64,000 nucleotides of DNA, from assembly GCA_963706905.1 (NCBI GenBank), contig CAVPNY010000018.1, forward strand, positions 248,001-312,000. The letters run 5' to 3'. The stretch comes from CAVPNY01 sp963706905 (GTDB lineage Bacteria > Chloroflexota > Anaerolineae > Anaerolineales > UBA4823). Position numbers and translations under genes: made by a program. Positions 33,118-43,110 of this stretch are shown one piece after another. Under the pieces are notes generated by a model, which made no database searches, was not told the DNA's origin, and was given only the letters and a program-made list of their open reading frames with translations. Each line of letters begins with the position of its first letter. Positions within the stretch are counted from its first letter, which is position 1.

Positions 33118-33213
33118 ATGGACCTGATCTATTTATTGGTAACAATCATCTTTTTCACCCTGACATGGGCATTGATCAAATTGTGCGATCGCCTTATGGG
33201 AGATGCATCATGA
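33118..33213 (+). CDS. 31-residue membrane peptide at the head of the kdp operon
   Basis: MDLIYLLVTIIFFTLTWALI followed by KLCDRLMGDAS: a single hydrophobic helix with a short L-C-D-R-L tail. AAAGGAG lies upstream, and its stop overlaps the kdpF start in an ATGA, so the two are translationally coupled. It is not KdpF itself. Similar mini-proteins precede kdpF in other bacteria as I recall, but I know of no function. It is a plausible extra small subunit or regulator of the transporter. Confidence 0.7.
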   Translation: MDLIYLLVTIIFFTLTWALIKLCDRLMGDAS

Positions 33214-33302
33214 ACCCGCTGTATCTGATTGCTGGCTTGATCGCCGTCGGGCTGCTGGTTTACTTGTTTCTGGCGCTGTTGAAACCAGAGATGTTCGGTT
33301 AG
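33210..33302 (+). CDS. kdpF: KdpF, potassium-transporting ATPase small subunit
   Basis: The 30-residue peptide MNPLYLIAGLIAVGLLVYLF, then LALLKPEMFG, has the typical KdpF pattern: one membrane helix ending in a conserved L-x-x-P-E-x-F. KdpF stabilises the KdpABC complex in the membrane. It starts inside the stop of the preceding mini-gene and ends 31 bases before kdpA. Confidence 0.9.
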   Translation: MNPLYLIAGLIAVGLLVYLFLALLKPEMFG

Positions 33303-33333
33303 CCGGGCGTTAAGGTTAAATGGGAGAATAAAG

Positions 33334-35077
33334 ATGACCATTAACGGCATCCTGCAAATTGCGATCTACCTGATTGTGCTCATTCTGCTTGCCAAACCAT
33401 TGGGCACATATATGGCGCGGGTGTATCAGGAGCAGCACACCTTCATGGATCGCATATTCAAACCGGTGGAGCGATTCGTCTACCGCCTGGCCGGCGTCGA
33501 TCCATCGAAGGAGATGGACTGGAAGGTTTATGCCATTGCCATGTTGATCTTCAACCTGTTTGGTCTGCTGGCGGTATATGCACTCCAGCGGTTGCAGCAC
33601 ATTCTGCCCTTGAATCCACAAGGCATGGCTGCAGTCACATCCGATTCTTCATTCAACACAGCGGTCAGCTTTGCCTCGAACACCAACTGGCAAGGTTATG
33701 GCGGCGAAACCACCATGAGCTACCTGACCCAAATGCTGGGGCTCACGGTACAAAATTTTGTCTCTGCCGCCACTGGCATGGCCATTCTAGTCGCTTTCAT
33801 CCGCAGCCTGGTGCGCCGCTCGGCGCAGACCCTGGGCAACTTCTGGGTGGACTTAACTCGCACTACGCTGTATATCCTGCTGCCGCTGGCGATCATTTTG
33901 ACACTCGGGCTGGTTTCGCAGGGCGTTGTGCAGACCTTGTCAGCCTCGCAAACCAGTGCGCTGCTCGAACCGGCTGTAGACGGACAAGGCAACCTGTTGA
34001 GCGAGCAGATCCTTGCGTTGGGCCCGGCGGCTTCACAGATCGCCATCAAGCAGTTGGGCACCAATGGGGGCGGCTTCTTCAACGTTAACTCGGCGCATCC
34101 CTTCGAGAATCCAACGCCGTTCTCCAACTTCCTGGAGATGTTATCGATTCTGCTCATCCCGGCGGCGTTGTGCTACACCTTTGGCAAGATGGTGGGCGAC
34201 ACCCGCCAGGGCTGGGCGCTGCTGGCGGCGATGACCATTATCCTGGTGATCTTCATAGGCGGGGCTTATGCGGCAGAAGCCGCCGGCAACCCGCGCCTGG
34301 CAGCTCTGGGAGCAGACCAACGCGCCAGTGACTTGAACCCCGGTGGGAACATGGAAGGCAAGGAGCTGCGCTTCGGTGTGCCGAACTCCGCACTGTGGGC
34401 CACTGTCACCACGGCGGCCTCCAACGGCTCGGTCAATGCCATGCACGATTCATTTACACCGCTAGGAGGTTTGGTCACCCTGGTGATGATGCAGCTGGGC
34501 GAGGTGGTATTCGGCGGGAGTTGGATCCGGCTTGTATGGCATGCTGGCATTTGTCATCATTGCCGTGTTCATATCTGGACTGATGGTCGGCCGCACACCC
34601 GAATACCTGGGCAAGAAGATCGAATCCTACGAGATGAAAATGGCCTCCTTGTTAATCCTGATCATGCCCCTGCTTGTTTTGGGATTTACCGCCCTGGCGG
34701 TTATAACAGAAGCGGGAAAAGCCGCGGTTTACAACCCCGGTGCGCACGGCTTCAGTGAGATTCTATACGCATTCACCTCTCAGGGCAATAACAACGGCAG
34801 CGCCTTCGCCGGGCTGGGCGCCAACAACCCCTTCTATAACCTGATCGGTGGCCTGGCGATGCTTGTTTCCCGTTACTGGCTGGCTATTCCAACCCTGGCG
34901 CTGGCTGGATCACTGGTGCGTAAGAAAAAAGTCTCGGCGGGCGCCGGCACATTGCCCACCCACACACCGTTATTCGTCGGCTGGCTGATCGCCATTATCC
35001 TGATCGTGGGTGCATTGAATTTTATCCCTGCTCTTGCGTTAGGGCCGATCGTAGAGCAATTAGTGTTAGCCCCTTAG
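33334..35077 (+). CDS. kdpA: KdpA, potassium-binding subunit, frameshifted
   Basis: About 580 residues when one G at 34516-34518 is removed. KdpA is the channel-like subunit with four pore loops; visible here are NTAVSFASNTNWQGYGGET, QLGTNGGGFFNVNSAHPFEN, and GEVVFGGVGSGLYGMLAF once the frame is restored. SPTs of the later loop include TSQGNNNGSAFAGLGANNPF. The two frames overlap at 34500-34530, and the joined sequence is exactly family-like, so I take the shift as a sequence error. KdpA selects K+ and passes it to KdpB in the inner membrane. Confidence 0.93.
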
Positions 35078-35129
35078 AACGTTAGCACGTTTGAACGGTC
35101 CAACCCGAGAACGTGATAACGGAGAAAAT

Positions 35130-37253
35130 ATGACAACGAAACCGATCTCATCTTACCCTCAGAAGAAACAGGCCACACTGCACCGCAAATTGTACAGGCG
35201 TGCTGTGGTGGACGCCTTCCGCAAACTGGACCCGCGTTGGATGGTGCGCAACCCGGTGATGTTCGTCGTAGAGGTGGGCAGCCTGCTGACTACCCTTCTA
35301 TGGGTTCAGGCTTGGCTTGGTAAGGGGGAGGCGCCTGCTGCTTTCATCGGCGCTGTGACTCTCTGGCTGTGGTTTACCGTCCTTTTCGCCAACTTCTCCG
35401 AAGCCCTGGCTGAAGGGCGCGGCAAAGCTCAGGCAGACGCCCTGCGGCTGGCACGCAAGGAGACCCAGGCGAAGAAACTCAACAAGCCCCGGCGCAATGC
35501 ACAGGTAGAGCTGGTCCCATCCATAGCACTCCGCCTGGGGGATGCATATCTGGTTGATGCCGGCGATATCCTCCCCGCCGATGGGGAAGTCATCGAGGGC
35601 ATCGCTTCGGTGGATGAGAGCGCGGTGACCGGCGAGAGCGCTCCGGTAATCCGCGAGTCTGGCGGCGACCGCAGCGCCGTGACCGGCGGCACGCGCCTGC
35701 TCTCGGACTGGCTGATCGTGCGCGTAACTGTCAATGCAGGGGAGGGCTTTATCGACCGCATGATTTCCTTAATCGAAGGCGCCCGACGCCAGAAAACCCC
35801 CAATGAGATCGCTCTCAATATCCTGCTAGCCGCCTTCACTATTATCTTCCTGGGTGTCTGTATCACCCTGTTGCCATTCTCGCTGTATAGCGTCGAGGCA
35901 GCCGGGCAGGGCACACCCATCACGATCACCGTCCTGATTGCTCTGTTGGTCTGCCTAATCCCAACCACCATCGGCGGGTTGCTTTCTGCGATTGGCATTG
36001 CCGGCATGGACCGCATGATCCAGCGCAACGTGATCGCCATGTCGGGCCGGGCCGTGGAAGCTGCGGGGGATGTGGATGTGCTGCTCCTGGATAAGACCGG
36101 GACAATTACGCTTGGGAATCGTCAGGCGGTCGAATTTATCTCATTCCCAGGGGTAGATGCGAGGGATCTGGCTGAAGCCACACAGTTATCCTCCCTTGCC
36201 GATGAAACCCCCGAAGGGCGCAGCATCGTTGTCCTGGCGAAAGAGAAATACGGATTGCGCGGCCGGCATGTAGGCGCTGGTGGGAGTGAAGATGCGCCAA
36301 CCGGGATGCATTTCATCCCATTTTCAGCCCAGACCCGCATGAGCGGGGTGGATATCCCAATCGATGGGAAGCTGGTGCGTATCCGCAAAGGTGCGCCGGA
36401 TACCATGATCGAGCTGATCAAGGACGAGAATCAGCCGGTCCCCGCTGAATTAATGGCATCGGTAGAGATGATCGCTAAGAATGGGGGTACTCCCCTGGTG
36501 GTGACCCGCGATGGAAGGGCGCTGGGCGTGATCCACCTTAAAGACATCGTCAAAGGTGGCATCAAAGAACGCTTCGCCCACCTACGCAAGATGGGTATTA
36601 AGACTGTCATGATCACTGGTGATAATCCGCTTACTGCTGCAGCCATTGCCGCTGAGGCCGGGGTGGATGACTTCCTGGCTCAAGCCACGCCGGAAGCCAA
36701 GCTCAAGCTGATTCGTGAGTACCAATTCGGAGGGAAACTGGTAGCGATGACGGGCGATGGAACCAACGATGCCCCGGCTTTAGCCCAGGCGGATGTGGCG
36801 GTAGCCATGAACACCGGCACCCAGCCGGCTCGGGAAGCCGCCAATATGATTGATCTGGACAGCAATCCCACGAAGCTGATCGAGATCGTGGAGATTGGAA
36901 AGCAACTATTGATGACACGCGGCGCGTTGACCACTTTCAGTATCGCCAATGACGTTGCCAAGTACTTTGCAATCATCCCGGCTGCCTTTGCCAGCACCTA
37001 CCCGGTCTTAGGGTCGCTAAATGTGTTGCACCTGGCTACGCCTGGCAGCGCGATTCTCTCGGCGGTGATCTTCAATGCTCTGATCATCATTGCATTGATC
37101 CCGCTCGCATTACGTGGGGTGCCTTACCGGGCAGTCGGGGCAGCCCAATTGCTGCGTGACAACTTGCTGATCTACGGTCTCGGCGGATTGGTTGCCCCGT
37201 TCATTGGCATCAAGCTGATCGACCTGCTCCTGGTCACGCTTGGAGTGGCATAA
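35130..37253 (+). CDS. kdpB: KdpB, P-type ATPase catalytic subunit
   Basis: The 707-residue protein starts at ATG 35130, with GGAG 5 bases upstream. It has the P-type ATPase set: VTGESAP actuator loop, phosphorylated Asp in LLLDKTGTITLGNRQA (near residue 320), KGAPDTM, and the hinge TGDGTNDAPALAQADV. The NTGTQPAREAANMIDLDSNP block is specific to KdpB. It hydrolyses ATP to move K+ delivered by KdpA. It is intact and lies between kdpA (52-base gap) and kdpC (22-base gap). Confidence 0.97.
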   Translation: MTTKPISSYPQKKQATLHRKLYRRAVVDAFRKLDPRWMVRNPVMFVVEVGSLLTTLLWVQAWLGKGEAPAAFIGAVTLWLWFTVLFANFSEALAEGRGKAQADALRLARKETQAKKLNKPRRNAQVELVPSIALRLGDAYLVDAGDILPADGEVIEGIASVDESAVTGESAPVIRESGGDRSAVTGGTRLLSDWLIVRVTVNAGEGFIDRMISLIEGARRQKTPNEIALNILLAAFTIIFLGVCITLLPFSLYSVEAAGQGTPITITVLIALLVCLIPTTIGGLLSAIGIAGMDRMIQRNVIAMSGRAVEAAGDVDVLLLDKTGTITLGNRQAVEFISFPGVDARDLAEATQLSSLADETPEGRSIVVLAKEKYGLRGRHVGAGGSEDAPTGMHFIPFSAQTRMSGVDIPIDGKLVRIRKGAPDTMIELIKDENQPVPAELMASVEMIAKNGGTPLVVTRDGRALGVIHLKDIVKGGIKERFAHLRKMGIKTVMITGDNPLTAAAIAAEAGVDDFLAQATPEAKLKLIREYQFGGKLVAMTGDGTNDAPALAQADVAVAMNTGTQPAREAANMIDLDSNPTKLIEIVEIGKQLLMTRGALTTFSIANDVAKYFAIIPAAFASTYPVLGSLNVLHLATPGSAILSAVIFNALIIIALIPLALRGVPYRAVGAAQLLRDNLLIYGLGGLVAPFIGIKLIDLLLVTLGVA

Positions 37254-37275
37254 ATTCTTGGAGCGAAGGATAACC

Positions 37276-37848
37276 ATGATCAAGCAAATTCGACCTGCAC
37301 TTGTAATCCTGGCTCTGCTGACCCTGATCACCGGGGTGATCTACCCCCTGGCGATGACCGGCCTGGCCCAGCTGCTCTTCCCTCGCCAGGCCAATGGTAG
37401 CTTGATCGAACGGGATGGGAAAATCTTGGGCTCAGCGCTGATTGGCCAGCCTTTCGAAGATCCCAAATACTTCTGGGGGCGGCCATCGTCTACCGGACCT
37501 TTCCCGTACAACGCGGCGGCCTCCTCCGGCTCGAACCTGGGTCCGACCAACCCGGCTTTAGAAGAAGCTGCGCAGGCCCGCGTGGAGGCGTTACTGGCGG
37601 CTGACCCTGGGAACACCTTACCCATCCCGGTCGACCTGGTGACGGCCTCTGGCAGCGGTCTGGATCCCCACATCTCGGTGGCTGCCGCACAATACCAGGT
37701 TTCCCGGGTGGCGCGCCAGCGCGGCCTGAGCGAAGCCCAGCTTCTAGCCCTGGTTGAAGAGTACACCACAGGCCGCCAATTTGGTTTCCTGGGCGAGCCG
37801 CGGGTGAACGTCTTAAATCTGAATCTGGCATTGGATGGCATCCAATAG
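37276..37848 (+). CDS. kdpC: KdpC, potassium-transporting ATPase accessory subunit
   Basis: The 190-residue protein has one N-terminal membrane helix (PALVILALLTLITGVIYPL) and the extracytoplasmic KdpC domain: GSALIGQPFEDPKYFWGRPS, NPALEEAAQARVEAL, ASGSGLDPHISVAAAQYQV and VARQRGLSEAQL. It is thought to raise the ATP affinity of KdpB. ATG 37276 follows GAAGGA. The order A-B-C and tight spacing are standard. Confidence 0.96.
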   Translation: MIKQIRPALVILALLTLITGVIYPLAMTGLAQLLFPRQANGSLIERDGKILGSALIGQPFEDPKYFWGRPSSTGPFPYNAAASSGSNLGPTNPALEEAAQARVEALLAADPGNTLPIPVDLVTASGSGLDPHISVAAAQYQVSRVARQRGLSEAQLLALVEEYTTGRQFGFLGEPRVNVLNLNLALDGIQ

Positions 37849-37855
37849 GTGAAAT

Positions 37856-38580
37856 ATGGACACAACCAAAGACCTTTCTCGTTTCTCCGTTTCTCTGGTC
37901 TATCTGGAGAAGATCCTGTGGGCCATCCTGACTGTCGCAGCGACCACCGGGATCATGTTTCTAATCGGGCGCGAACAGCTGGGCGAAGGAGTGATCGCCT
38001 TGTTATACCTGGTCCCGATTAGCTGGAGCACTGCCCGATGGGGGCAGGGGCCGGGTATTGCTTCGGCGATCGGCGCAGCGCTTTGTTTAATTTTTTCTTT
38101 ATCCCGCCGTACTACACCTTTAATATCGGCCGCCTGGAAGGATGGCTGCTGCTGGGAATTTTCCTTGCGGTGGCGATTGTGGTTGTAGGTCGCATTCAAT
38201 CCGGTCTGACCCGGGCGCAAGCCAGTGAACGCGAAGCCATCTTTATGTATGAATTGAGCACTTCCCTGGCTTGTGCATTCACGCCCCAATCGGTCGCCCG
38301 CACACTGGCTGAGATGACCCAACAGTTATACCAGGCGGCTCGGGTGCAGGTGTTTGTAGAGGGCAATGGTCATCCTTTACTTTATAGCGTGCCTGAGCAG
38401 AGTAATGCGCAGGGAAAACCGGACCTGGTTCTCCCGATCGAGTCGGGCTCAAAGCTGGTGGGTGAAATCCGCCTGTGGCAGGGGGAGGTTCGTTTGCCGA
38501 GGGCCTCAGACCGACTTCTCCAAAACTTTGCAAAGCAAGCTGGCCTGGCTCTGGAGAGGGCGCGCTTAGCGCAGAACTAG
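37856..38580 (+). CDS. DUF4118-GAF protein (stand-alone KdpD-like sensor module), frameshifted
   Basis: About 241 residues if one T is added at 38086-38088. It begins with a four-helix DUF4118 membrane domain like that inside KdpD (LLYLVPISWSTARWGQGPG, and after restoration ALCFNFFFIPPYYTF), then a short coiled linker and a GAF domain (MYELSTSLACAFTPQSVART, then LQNFAKQAGLALERARLAQ). It has no kinase. It lies 7 bases after kdpC and 160 bases before kdpD. It may modulate KdpD by forming mixed membrane assemblies, or be a duplicated sensor input; that is inference. Confidence 0.8.
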
Positions 38581-38740
38581 CTCCATCCACAAATTTTGTA
38601 AAAGTACTCCGGCCTCATGTAACATCAATTAGGATACAATTCTTCATGAATGACGGTGTTGGTGTTTTGCATGGGCAAACCCGCTGCGTAACACTTCTCA
38701 CCTTGTTTTTCAGTGATTTCAATAAAGTATAGAAAATAGA

Positions 38741-41428
38741 ATGGCGATGAACGAGGCGCGTCCTGATCCCGACCGTTTGCTGGCTCGTCTCCAAAGCGAA
38801 GAGCAGCAGGTTCAACGCGGTAAACTCAAGATTTTCCTGGGCTATGCCGCCGGCGTTGGAAAAACCTTTGCCATGTTGGAAGCCGCTCACCAGCGCAAGG
38901 CGGAAGGAGTCGACGTGGTGGTGGGCTACATCGAAACCCACGGTCGGGATGAAACGGAAGCCCTGGTCACCGGGCTTGAAGTGCTGCCTAGAGAGACCAT
39001 CACCTATCGAGGCGTTGCGTTGACAGAGCTGGATATTGATGCCATTCTGGCCCGCCGGCCGGCGCTGGCCCTGATAGATGAATTGGCGCATACCAACGCG
39101 CCTGTGTCGCGGCATGCCAAGCGCTACCAGGATGTTGAGGAGTTGCTTGCCGCCGGCATCGATATATACACAACCTTGAATGTGCAACATCTGGAAAGCC
39201 TGAACGACGTGATCGCACAGATCACCGGGGTAACCGTGCGTGAGACGATCCCAGACAGCGTTATTGACGAATCGACTGAGATCGAGCTGGTTGATTTACC
39301 CCCCAATGAGCTGCTCATCCGGTTACAAGAAGGCAAAGTTTATATCCCCGAGCAAGCTGCCCGGGCAATCCAGAAATTTTTCCGCAAAGGCAACCTGACT
39401 GCTTTACGTGAGCTCACCATGCGCCACGCGGCAGAGCGCGTGGACGACGAAATGCGCGCTTATATGGAGACCGAGTCCATTCCCGGTCCCTGGCCGGCAG
39501 CCGAGCGGTTGTTGGTTTGTGTTGGCCCTAATCCGCTTGGGGAACGGCTGGTACGCTCTGCCCGCCGCCTGGCGGACGAGCTGAATGCTGAATGGCAGGT
39601 CGTGTATGTTGAGACACCTGGACAGGCGCGTCTCTCAGAAGCGGAGCGTTCTCGCATCAATAAAATCCTGCTTTTAGCAGAGGAGTTGGGAGGGCATTCG
39701 CTGACCCTGGCAGGCCCTTCTGTTCCGGATGCGGTGCTGCGATATGCGCGTGAGCATAACGTGACCAAGATCATCGCCGGTAAGTCGCTGCGTCCCCGCT
39801 GGAAAGAATTTCTATCTGGTTCCATCGTAGATAAATTGACGCGCTCAAGTGGAAATATCGATGTTTACCTGATCAGTAATGAGCCGCATACTGTCCCCGG
39901 CAGCCTAGAGCACTCCTGGCAGCCGCACAAACCCTTGATCCGTTACTTGTGGGCGATCCTCCTGGTTGCTGTCGCAATCGGAATCAGCCATTTATTTAAA
40001 CCTTTGGTTTCGCCGACCAACCTGGTCATGATCTTTTTGCTGGCGGTGATGATAGCAGCCGTCTATCTTGGTCGCGGGCCGTCTATCCTGGTCAGTCTAC
40101 TTGGCGTACTGGCGTTTGACTATTTCTTCGTCCCACCTTTCCTGACTTTCGTAGTCGCTGATACTGAGTACATCATCACATTTACCGTCCTGTTTGGGGT
40201 TGGTTTGGTGATCAGCCAGCTCACTGCCCGGGTGCGTGACCAGGCAGAAGTCGCCCAGCGCCGAGAGGCGGATACAGCTACTCTTTACGCGCTGAGCCGC
40301 GATCTGTCCATTGCCGAAGGATTGGAACAGGTCATCCAGGCGATTTCAGAAAGCGTCAGCCAGACCTTTGGGCGGGAAGTGATCGTCTTTGTGCCCGACC
40401 AGGAAGTGGGGAACGGATTAAAGCCTTATTCGCAGAACCCCAATTTTGTGTTAGATCATAATGAAATGGCGGTGGCGGTCTGGTCTTACCAGCACGCTGA
40501 GTCGGCGGGGAGAGGCACGGATACATTGTCTGGCTCGGACGCGCGTTACATCCCCTTAAAGACCTCACAAGGGGTGGTGGGGGTGCTGGGCGTCAAACCC
40601 AAAGATTCCACCAACTCTCTGTCTCCTGACCAGCGGCGTTTACTAGAAACGTTTGCCAGTCAGGCCGCGCTGGCTATCGAACGCGCCCAATTTGCCGACC
40701 AGGCTCAATATACCCAGCTCTTGCAAGCCACGGATCGACTTCAAACTGCCCTGCTTAATTCGATATCTCATGACCTGCGCACCCCGCTGGTATCCGTAAC
40801 TGGCGCGTTGAGCAGTCTGGCCGAAGGCGGGCCAGCCATGGACTCTGAGATCCGGCAGAGTCTAATTGACACTGCTCTGGAAGAAGCCGAGCGCATGAAC
40901 CGCCTGATTGGCAACCTGCTCAACATGACCCGCCTGGAAGCCGGTGCCATGCAGGTGGTCAAGCAGCCAGGCGACGTGCAGGATGCAATCGGGACTGCGC
41001 TGGAAAACCTGACCGGGCGGTTGGATGATCACCAGGTGTTGGTGCAGGTTCCAGACAATCTTCCATTGATCCCCATGGATTTTGTCCTGATCGTGCAGGT
41101 GCTGGCCAATCTGATCGATAATTCCTTAAAATATTCCCCGCCGAACACTCCAATCGACATCCGCGCCTGGCAGGCGGAAAGGGAGATTTCCATTCAGGTC
41201 AGCGATCAAGGAGTGGGCATCCCAGATGGTGATCTAGCCCGTATTTTTGATAAGTTTTACCGGGTTCAACGCCCGGAGAACATCAGCGGGACGGGTCTTG
41301 GGCTCTCGATCAGCAAAGGTATCATCGAAGCCCACCAAGGGCGGATCTGGGCTGAGAACCGACCGGGTGGTGGGACGATCATATCTTTTACTCTGCCCTT
41401 GGAAGAAGATGAAAGGGGAAAAAGATGA
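38741..41428 (+). CDS. kdpD: KdpD, osmosensitive potassium sensor histidine kinase
   Basis: The 895-residue protein has the full KdpD layout: N-terminal KdpD domain with Walker A (GYAAGVGKTFAML) and LIDELAHTNAP, a universal-stress-like domain (LLVCVGPNPLGERLVR, then HNVTKIIAGKS), DUF4118 membrane domain (LLGVLAFDYFFVPPFLTF), GAF domain, and a histidine kinase with H-box ISHDLRTPL, N-box LIDNSLKYS and G-boxes DQGVGIP and GTGLGLSIS. It senses K+ limitation and phosphorylates KdpE. Its stop overlaps the kdpE ATG. Confidence 0.97.
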   Translation: MAMNEARPDPDRLLARLQSEEQQVQRGKLKIFLGYAAGVGKTFAMLEAAHQRKAEGVDVVVGYIETHGRDETEALVTGLEVLPRETITYRGVALTELDIDAILARRPALALIDELAHTNAPVSRHAKRYQDVEELLAAGIDIYTTLNVQHLESLNDVIAQITGVTVRETIPDSVIDESTEIELVDLPPNELLIRLQEGKVYIPEQAARAIQKFFRKGNLTALRELTMRHAAERVDDEMRAYMETESIPGPWPAAERLLVCVGPNPLGERLVRSARRLADELNAEWQVVYVETPGQARLSEAERSRINKILLLAEELGGHSLTLAGPSVPDAVLRYAREHNVTKIIAGKSLRPRWKEFLSGSIVDKLTRSSGNIDVYLISNEPHTVPGSLEHSWQPHKPLIRYLWAILLVAVAIGISHLFKPLVSPTNLVMIFLLAVMIAAVYLGRGPSILVSLLGVLAFDYFFVPPFLTFVVADTEYIITFTVLFGVGLVISQLTARVRDQAEVAQRREADTATLYALSRDLSIAEGLEQVIQAISESVSQTFGREVIVFVPDQEVGNGLKPYSQNPNFVLDHNEMAVAVWSYQHAESAGRGTDTLSGSDARYIPLKTSQGVVGVLGVKPKDSTNSLSPDQRRLLETFASQAALAIERAQFADQAQYTQLLQATDRLQTALLNSISHDLRTPLVSVTGALSSLAEGGPAMDSEIRQSLIDTALEEAERMNRLIGNLLNMTRLEAGAMQVVKQPGDVQDAIGTALENLTGRLDDHQVLVQVPDNLPLIPMDFVLIVQVLANLIDNSLKYSPPNTPIDIRAWQAEREISIQVSDQGVGIPDGDLARIFDKFYRVQRPENISGTGLGLSISKGIIEAHQGRIWAENRPGGGTIISFTLPLEEDERGKR

Positions 41429-42117
41429 CCGACCCTGGTTTGCGGATTCTGGTCGTGGATGATGAGAAGGCCATCCGGCGATATTTGCATGCCAGCCTCA
41501 ATGCGCAGGGAAATGTGGTGTTTGAAGCCTCCAATGGGGAAGAAGCTCTGCGGGCAGCTGCGGTGAACCGCTTAGATATTGTGATCCTGGACCTGGGTCT
41601 CCCTGATATCGATGGGGTAGAAGTCACCCGTCGCATGCGGGAGTGGAGCCAGATTCCCATCATCATTCTCTCGGTGCGAGAGCAAGAGCGGGATAAGATC
41701 GCCGCCCTGGACGCCGGCGCGGATGATTACCTGACCAAGCCCTTTGGCACCGGTGAATTAATGGCGCGCATCCGGGCTGCCATTCGCCGTTCTACCAGGA
41801 ATGAGGATGAACCGCTGATCGAAATCAACCAGCTCAAGGTTGATCTGGCGCGCCGCCAGGTGACGTTGGCCAATCAAGAAATTGCGCTAACCCCGACTGA
41901 GTACGATATCCTGCGTATCCTGGCGCAAAATATTGGCAAAGTTCTAACCCATCGCCAGTTGTTGCAGCAGGTTTGGGGACAGGCCTATGGGGAGGATATG
42001 CACCTGCTGCGGGTCAACATCAGCAACCTGCGCCGTAAGATTGAACCTGATCCGAGCCGGCCAACTTATATTTTGACCGAAGCTGGCGTCGGTTACCGAT
42101 TGCGCTCGGAAGGGTAG
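41425..42117 (+). CDS. kdpE: KdpE, OmpR-family response regulator
   Basis: The 230-residue protein has a receiver domain (VVDDEKAIRRYL with the acidic pair, phospho-acceptor Asp in VILDLGLPDIDG, Lys in YLTKPF) and an OmpR winged helix (ALTPTEYDILRILAQNIGKV, LLQQVWGQAYGED, VNISNLRRKIEPDP, GVGYRL). It activates kdp transcription; the phased TTGAC repeats at 33014-33061 are the best candidate sites. ATGA overlap with kdpD implies translational coupling. Confidence 0.97.
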   Translation: MTDPGLRILVVDDEKAIRRYLHASLNAQGNVVFEASNGEEALRAAAVNRLDIVILDLGLPDIDGVEVTRRMREWSQIPIIILSVREQERDKIAALDAGADDYLTKPFGTGELMARIRAAIRRSTRNEDEPLIEINQLKVDLARRQVTLANQEIALTPTEYDILRILAQNIGKVLTHRQLLQQVWGQAYGEDMHLLRVNISNLRRKIEPDPSRPTYILTEAGVGYRLRSEG

Positions 42118-42139
42118 TGAGTGAGCACTTCCCCAGTGC

Positions 42140-42937
42140 TTAAACTTCTCCGATTAATTCGTCTAGCTGCTCAACAATTCGAATGCCATGGGCTTCTGCC
42201 CAATCCTCAACCCCACCCCAGAAAATATTGGCTGACTCCACAATTTTCTCAGGATCTGATAACTCGCCAGAAGTCACCATCTGGCAGATAGCCTGATAGC
42301 CCTCTGGTTTCTCAGGAAGGACCAACGACTCTGCGATCATGCGAGAAGCGGAGCTATACAGGGTGCGGTTCGCCAATCCGATCAGGCAGGCGCCGGAGCG
42401 CGCCAGCTCGCAGGCCAGTGTCGGTAGGTAGCCCGGATTGCCCAGCGCCCAGGCATTGCGCACCTTGCCGATCTGTTCCAATATATCCCCGACGATTAAT
42501 TCCTTGATCGCCTCTTGGAATTTGCTCTCCGGCTGAGAGTGCACCACGCTTTGCAATTGTTCAAAGAAGCCATCTGGATCATAGACGGGCAACACATGGC
42601 TGTAAGCACCGTGCGTGATCGGCCAGTTTCCTTCAATGATAGCGGCCTCCTCCAGCAGGACATCCCTGCTCTGCATATTAACTTCAGCTTTCCACGGGCC
42701 AGCGTTCCATTCGTAAGTATTCTCAAGCCTGGAACCATCGATCACACACTGCATCTCGATGTCTGAGTAGGGGCCATCGGTGCCTTTGGCAATCGAGCCG
42801 TAATATCCTATGGCCACCACCTGATCCCCATAATGGCGGTGGAATACCTGGACGATCTGAGCGGCGCGTTGCCGCCGAACCTCGGGATCGAACGGTTGTG
42901 GGCCGCTTGTTTCTATTGCGGATGGATTGAAATTCAT
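42140..42937 (-). CDS. KNTase-like nucleotidyltransferase (ANT(4')-like)
   Basis: The 265-residue protein has the nucleotidyltransferase active-site motif GYYGSIAKGTDGPYSDIEM (G-S ... S-D-I-E), and its C-terminal half is helical as in kanamycin nucleotidyltransferase (ANT(4')), with GKVRNAWALGNPGYLPTLA. Enzymes of this type adenylylate aminoglycosides; chromosomal relatives may have other substrates. It stands between the convergent kdp operon and yccF, with no mobile element near. Whether it confers resistance cannot be told from sequence alone. Confidence 0.72.
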   Translation of the reverse strand: MNFNPSAIETSGPQPFDPEVRRQRAAQIVQVFHRHYGDQVVAIGYYGSIAKGTDGPYSDIEMQCVIDGSRLENTYEWNAGPWKAEVNMQSRDVLLEEAAIIEGNWPITHGAYSHVLPVYDPDGFFEQLQSVVHSQPESKFQEAIKELIVGDILEQIGKVRNAWALGNPGYLPTLACELARSGACLIGLANRTLYSSASRMIAESLVLPEKPEGYQAICQMVTSGELSDPEKIVESANIFWGGVEDWAEAHGIRIVEQLDELIGEV

Positions 42938-43053
42938 GGTCAGGATTCTTTATATAGATATTAGGTGGTGGTCGGGTCGGCTGGTAAGGGAGAAGGACAC
43001 ACTCCAACTCTCTGAAATTCTATCATTATCTCAGGCGCCCCACCACCTTAATG

Positions 43054-43088
43054 CAGGAGACCCCGTGCATGCTGCATGGGGTCTCCTG
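43054..43088. terminator. Hairpin downstream of yccF
   Basis: CAGGAGACCCC (43054-43064) and GGGGTCTCCTG (43078-43088) are exact complements around a 13-base loop that itself contains TGCA repeats. It begins 22 bases beyond the yccF stop on the minus strand. No T run follows, so it may be a terminator or a REP-like element. Confidence 0.55.
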
Positions 43089-43110
43089 GGTGGGTGTCTT
43101 CCGATCTCGA

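Noticed and set aside
34501..34530. Programmed ribosomal frameshifting in kdpA
   Set aside because: No slippery heptamer or downstream pseudoknot-like structure stands out, and no KdpA is known to need it.
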